From NCBI GenBank assembly GCA_034190875.2, contig CM067356.1, positions 48,833,962-48,897,961 of the forward strand: DNA of 64,000 bases, in the 5' to 3' direction. Positions 60,869-64,000 of this stretch are shown piece by piece; within the stretch, counting starts at the first letter, position 1; each line of letters opens with the position of its first letter. The DNA is from Urechis unicinctus (Eukaryota; Annelida; Polychaeta; Xenopneusta; Urechidae). Made by a program: the position numbers and the translations under genes. A model generated the notes under the pieces. It saw only the letters and a list, made by a program, of their open reading frames with translations, searched no databases and had not been told where the DNA came from.

Positions 60869-63800
60869 TCATTGGGTAGCCGCCGTAGAATTGGTTGGCC
60901 AGGGCAGCTCATCCAGGTGAAAGTACGCCATACCCCATGTATGTGTGGCAAGGGTCACCACGGCCACACAGAAAAAGTTGATGAAGAACCCGGCTTTGAC
61001 CTGGATAACACACAGTGAGAAAAGGATATCTTGAACCCTATGAGGTGAGTATAATTACACGAGACAAGCACACCATTCTAACAAGATATCCACCAGAATG
61101 ACTGCCCGCTCCAATAACGTGATACCAAGCCCAAACCCGCCCGCCTTGTTGGGTTTCTACGTTTAACGTGATTCGTCATTTTATTACATCCAGCGTCGAC
61201 TATCGGACTAACCATGTCAATGATCCTGAGTCTGCCAAATGAGAAAGCGATGGCGTTTGGAGGTGTCGCCACCGGAAGCATGAAGGCGAACGACGTGGAG
61301 AGAGTGACCGGAAGCATCAGGTACATCGGGTTATATCCGGTCGCTGTCGCCTTCACACCACAAGGTACCAAGTGTAACATGAATAATGGGAAGACCATTC
61401 ATAACTCAAAACATAGTGAAAACTAAGATTTTGGTTCTCGATGTTATTAGACCTTCACTTCCGACGTCCTTCTTCCTGCTGCTCTATCAAATTAAAGTTA
61501 TCATCGTTAACATGTATCATAGCATCAACTTGGAAATATATTTCACATTTGACCTCACATTACAATTGTCAAATGAGTGTATATTGTCATCGTAGAAGCG
61601 TTATCAGAATATGTGTGATAATATGTCATGCGTTATTTCACATTCCACTCGTTAAACGAGAGGTAGAGAGGAAGTGCGGACCATGCTGGCGACGATGGGC
61701 ATGAGGATTGTACACGTGGCCGAGTTACTGGTGATCTCTGTGAGGAAGGCCACGATGATACAGAGCAAGAAAACCATCAGCCAGCCTGGAACAGCGTCCA
61801 GAGCTTCTAGACTCTTACCTATCGTAGCCGCTAGGCCAGATTTCTGCATAGGATCACACACATACACACACACACACACACTTACAGACAGCAATAATCT
61901 CACCTTAGTTCAAAAGCGCATTCATTAAAGGCGCAACATTTTCTGTTCCGCTAAGGCATTGTGGGTGTGTCTGTATGCATACCGTTGCAGCTTCTGCCAG
62001 AGCAAACCCTCCTCCGAGCAGAAGAAATGTTCCCCACATCACCTTATGTTGCATGGTGTGCCAGTCCATAAGGGTCTCCACCGCTGCGCCTTCCACTAGT
62101 CAGTCCACATCAATCAGTTACATCACTAATATACGAGCATATCAATTATTTCATTATTGTGGGTCGATAGAAAGGTGCGTTAACAACAAGTATTAGATGA
62201 TGACGATGTGAAGAAGACTTCACCTACCCTTGTCCTTCGTGAATGAACTTGGAATCACAAAAAGGGCAGTGGCAATGAGTAGGGCCGGGACCGCATCACC
62301 GACATACCTAGTGACACACACGTGGCTACAGATAGATGTATACGGAAGGGGTGGTACGATCACAACTGACAGACCTGCGTGAGCCGCGCATCCTCATTAC
62401 TAGCGGTAATACTCACCCCTTCTCAAAAGCTGACCCCCAACCTGTCACGAATTCAGGGTCTCTGAAGAACCAGAGGGAGACGAGCGTCACAAAGAGCGTC
62501 ATTACAGCGTATTCCGCAAATCTGCAACAAAGGATCAATGACTGTGTGTTTCATAACGAGAAATTGGTCGGTGCCTTGTTGTGTGATACAGTATAACTAC
62601 CTGACCGGTCCCAAACTTTGGTTTTCCTTGCGTATCAAGTCACGTATGGCTTTATCCTGCGCTTCTTTCGTTTTAAATTTCCCACAACAGCCGCATGTGG
62701 TTCTATAAACACACACATGGTTGAGTAGCGCCAAACAGTCATGTGAAGATATGCAACTGAATGATTGGTTTTCAATTAAAATGAATGGTCATATAACGCA
62801 TGGTAGACACTGACCAGGTACCAGGTAGCACTGACCTCAGTAACCAGGTAATACTAACCTCAGTTACCAGGTAACACTGACCTCAGTAACCTGGAAACAG
62901 TAATACTAATACTGACCTCAGTAACCAGGTAAAACTGACCTTAGAAGCCAGAAAGCACTGACTTCAGTAACAGGTAACACTGACCTCAGTAACCAGGTAA
63001 TACTAACCTCAGTTACCAGGTAACACTGACCTCAGTAACCACTTAACACTGACCTCAGTAACCAGGTAACTCTGACCTGAATCCTAGGAAGTAGAACTGC
63101 ATCCAGAACCAGAGGAGGACAAGGACGATTGTGGACGTGGGGAGACCGTAGATCATCCAGTTAGGGTAGTTAATGGGGCCGCGTAGGCCTCGCTCCTCCC
63201 ACAACCTGTTGACACCAGGGTATACATCACATTAATCAACACCAGCTAGACAAATGTTTGTACGTAGTCAATATTTCATCTGTCCATGTAGGATACTGCG
63301 GTTGGTCGAAAAATCACACCATCTTTGTAATTGTGCCTGATCAACATTCGCTCGTGCATCTGCGATTTTTTCGATATGTGACATCTATATCCACTCACTG
63401 GTCCGCTTGTCCTTTCATGATGAGGTTAGGATTGGTGCCAGTCAGCGTGGCAATGCCTCCAGTATTCGCTGCATAAGCCACGCACAACGTCAGGCCCTTA
63501 GCCAGGTTCTGAAAGACTCGGCGCTCCTCGGCGCTGCATTCTGTGTGGTGGTCGTCAGCATCGACATCGATTTCTTCTGTGCTTATTGCCACGTTTTCGC
63601 GTTCTCGTCGGGTTTACTGAGCCCTTTACTGAAGCACAAGGTCAGCGTCAATTCATGATGATATGGGTTTAACAACTGATATCATCTTCCGCAAGACGTT
63701 CCTGTGTTGAAATAGCTTTAACTTTACCCGTTCCCTAGCGCCTCGTCCGCATGTGAATAGGTCCCGTATACTTCTATCACAATCGGATCTGTCCATCAAT

Positions 63801-64000
63801 AAATGAAAACTTCTCATTAATGGGAATAATCCATCGACGTACAGCTTTTACGCGTTTTCAAATCATAATGTCACCTCTGGGTTCGTGAGGTTCGTTGCGG
63901 ACATTATCAGTTGGTTCACTTGTCTCAAGTGGTTTATCGGGGTCGAGTTGGTCGAGAACAGCTTCCACCATCGGCAGCATCATGGCGGAGGTTGCCGTGT
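60869..64000 (-). CDS. SLC13 family sodium/di- or tricarboxylate cotransporter (partial, 5' end outside window)
   Basis: Plasma-membrane carrier coupling sodium to succinate, citrate or sulfate uptake. Exons: 64000-63875, 63773-63728, about 63581-63399, 63205-63077, 62702-62601, 62521-62417, 62307-62228, 62095-61983, 61843-61682, 61350-61213, 61000-60869. Together they give about 440 codons; relatives have about 570-600, so roughly 150 N-terminal residues are missing. Landmarks in order: (N)[15 protein letters not shown], right after the first SNT motif; a hydrophilic loop; [65 protein letters not shown], the second Na/substrate motif, here SNS; the family signature [16 protein letters not shown]; and a last exon ending in [14 protein letters not shown]. 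Phases match except that the start of the third exon is uncertain (a poor AATAAG acceptor), and the 61,682 donor is weak (GTCCGC). Which SLC13A member it is cannot be settled. Confidence 0.93.
62807..63076. repeat. ~23-bp minisatellite in an SLC13 intron
   Basis: GGTAACACTGACCTCAGTAACC and variants (GGTAATACTAACCTCAGTTA) recur about a dozen times over 270 bases, right up to the exon that ends at 63,077. A higher-order repeat of three or four units is visible, as blocks near 62,820 and 62,980 match each other. Confidence 0.8.

Overview
This is nuclear DNA of an animal, most likely a gastropod mollusc. Intact genes are split into many short exons with GT-AG introns and matching phases. Codon-level matches are to animal families: a Golgi glycosyltransferase, an SLC13 transporter, a grindelwald-type receptor and a secreted NTF2-like protein. 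The rest is AT-rich and full of satellites, foldback elements and decayed transposons. One dispersed repeat, ending in a GTCGCCTCTTACGAC-type tail, resembles a family I associate with abalone-like gastropods. Species assignment is inference.

Layout. 1-21.3 kb holds no gene I can defend; it is a mosaic of diverged copies of a few repeat families, plus some hairpins. 21.37-21.83 kb (minus) carries the last two exons of a single-pass membrane protein. 21.9-27.7 kb is repeat-rich, with a large inverted repeat at 26.3-26.8 kb. 27.78-33.31 kb (minus) is a complete 13-exon MGAT5-like gene. 36.10-36.64 kb (minus) is a single-exon grindelwald-like receptor. 40.45-41.51 kb (plus) holds the 3' end of an unidentified gene. 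41.7-42.8 kb is an unusual array of nested palindromes. 47.25-47.42 kb (plus) is a possible small secreted protein; it converges with a complete four-exon secreted NTF2-like gene at 47.64-48.43 kb (minus). 50.43-52.88 kb is a non-autonomous hAT transposon carrying a nested foldback element and a tRNA-like fragment. 53.1-58.7 kb is a decayed multi-gene element, possibly an old DNA virus or polinton-like insertion; it contains a SINE-like insertion and a 27-bp minisatellite of about 31 copies. 60.87-64.00 kb (minus) is the 3' two thirds of an SLC13 transporter; its 5' exons lie beyond the window.

The intact genes do not form a pathway. They share only a membrane or secretory destination: Golgi, cell surface, secreted, plasma membrane. 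Exon models were built by hand from splice consensus and phase continuity; transcript data would be needed to fix start sites and untranslated exons.
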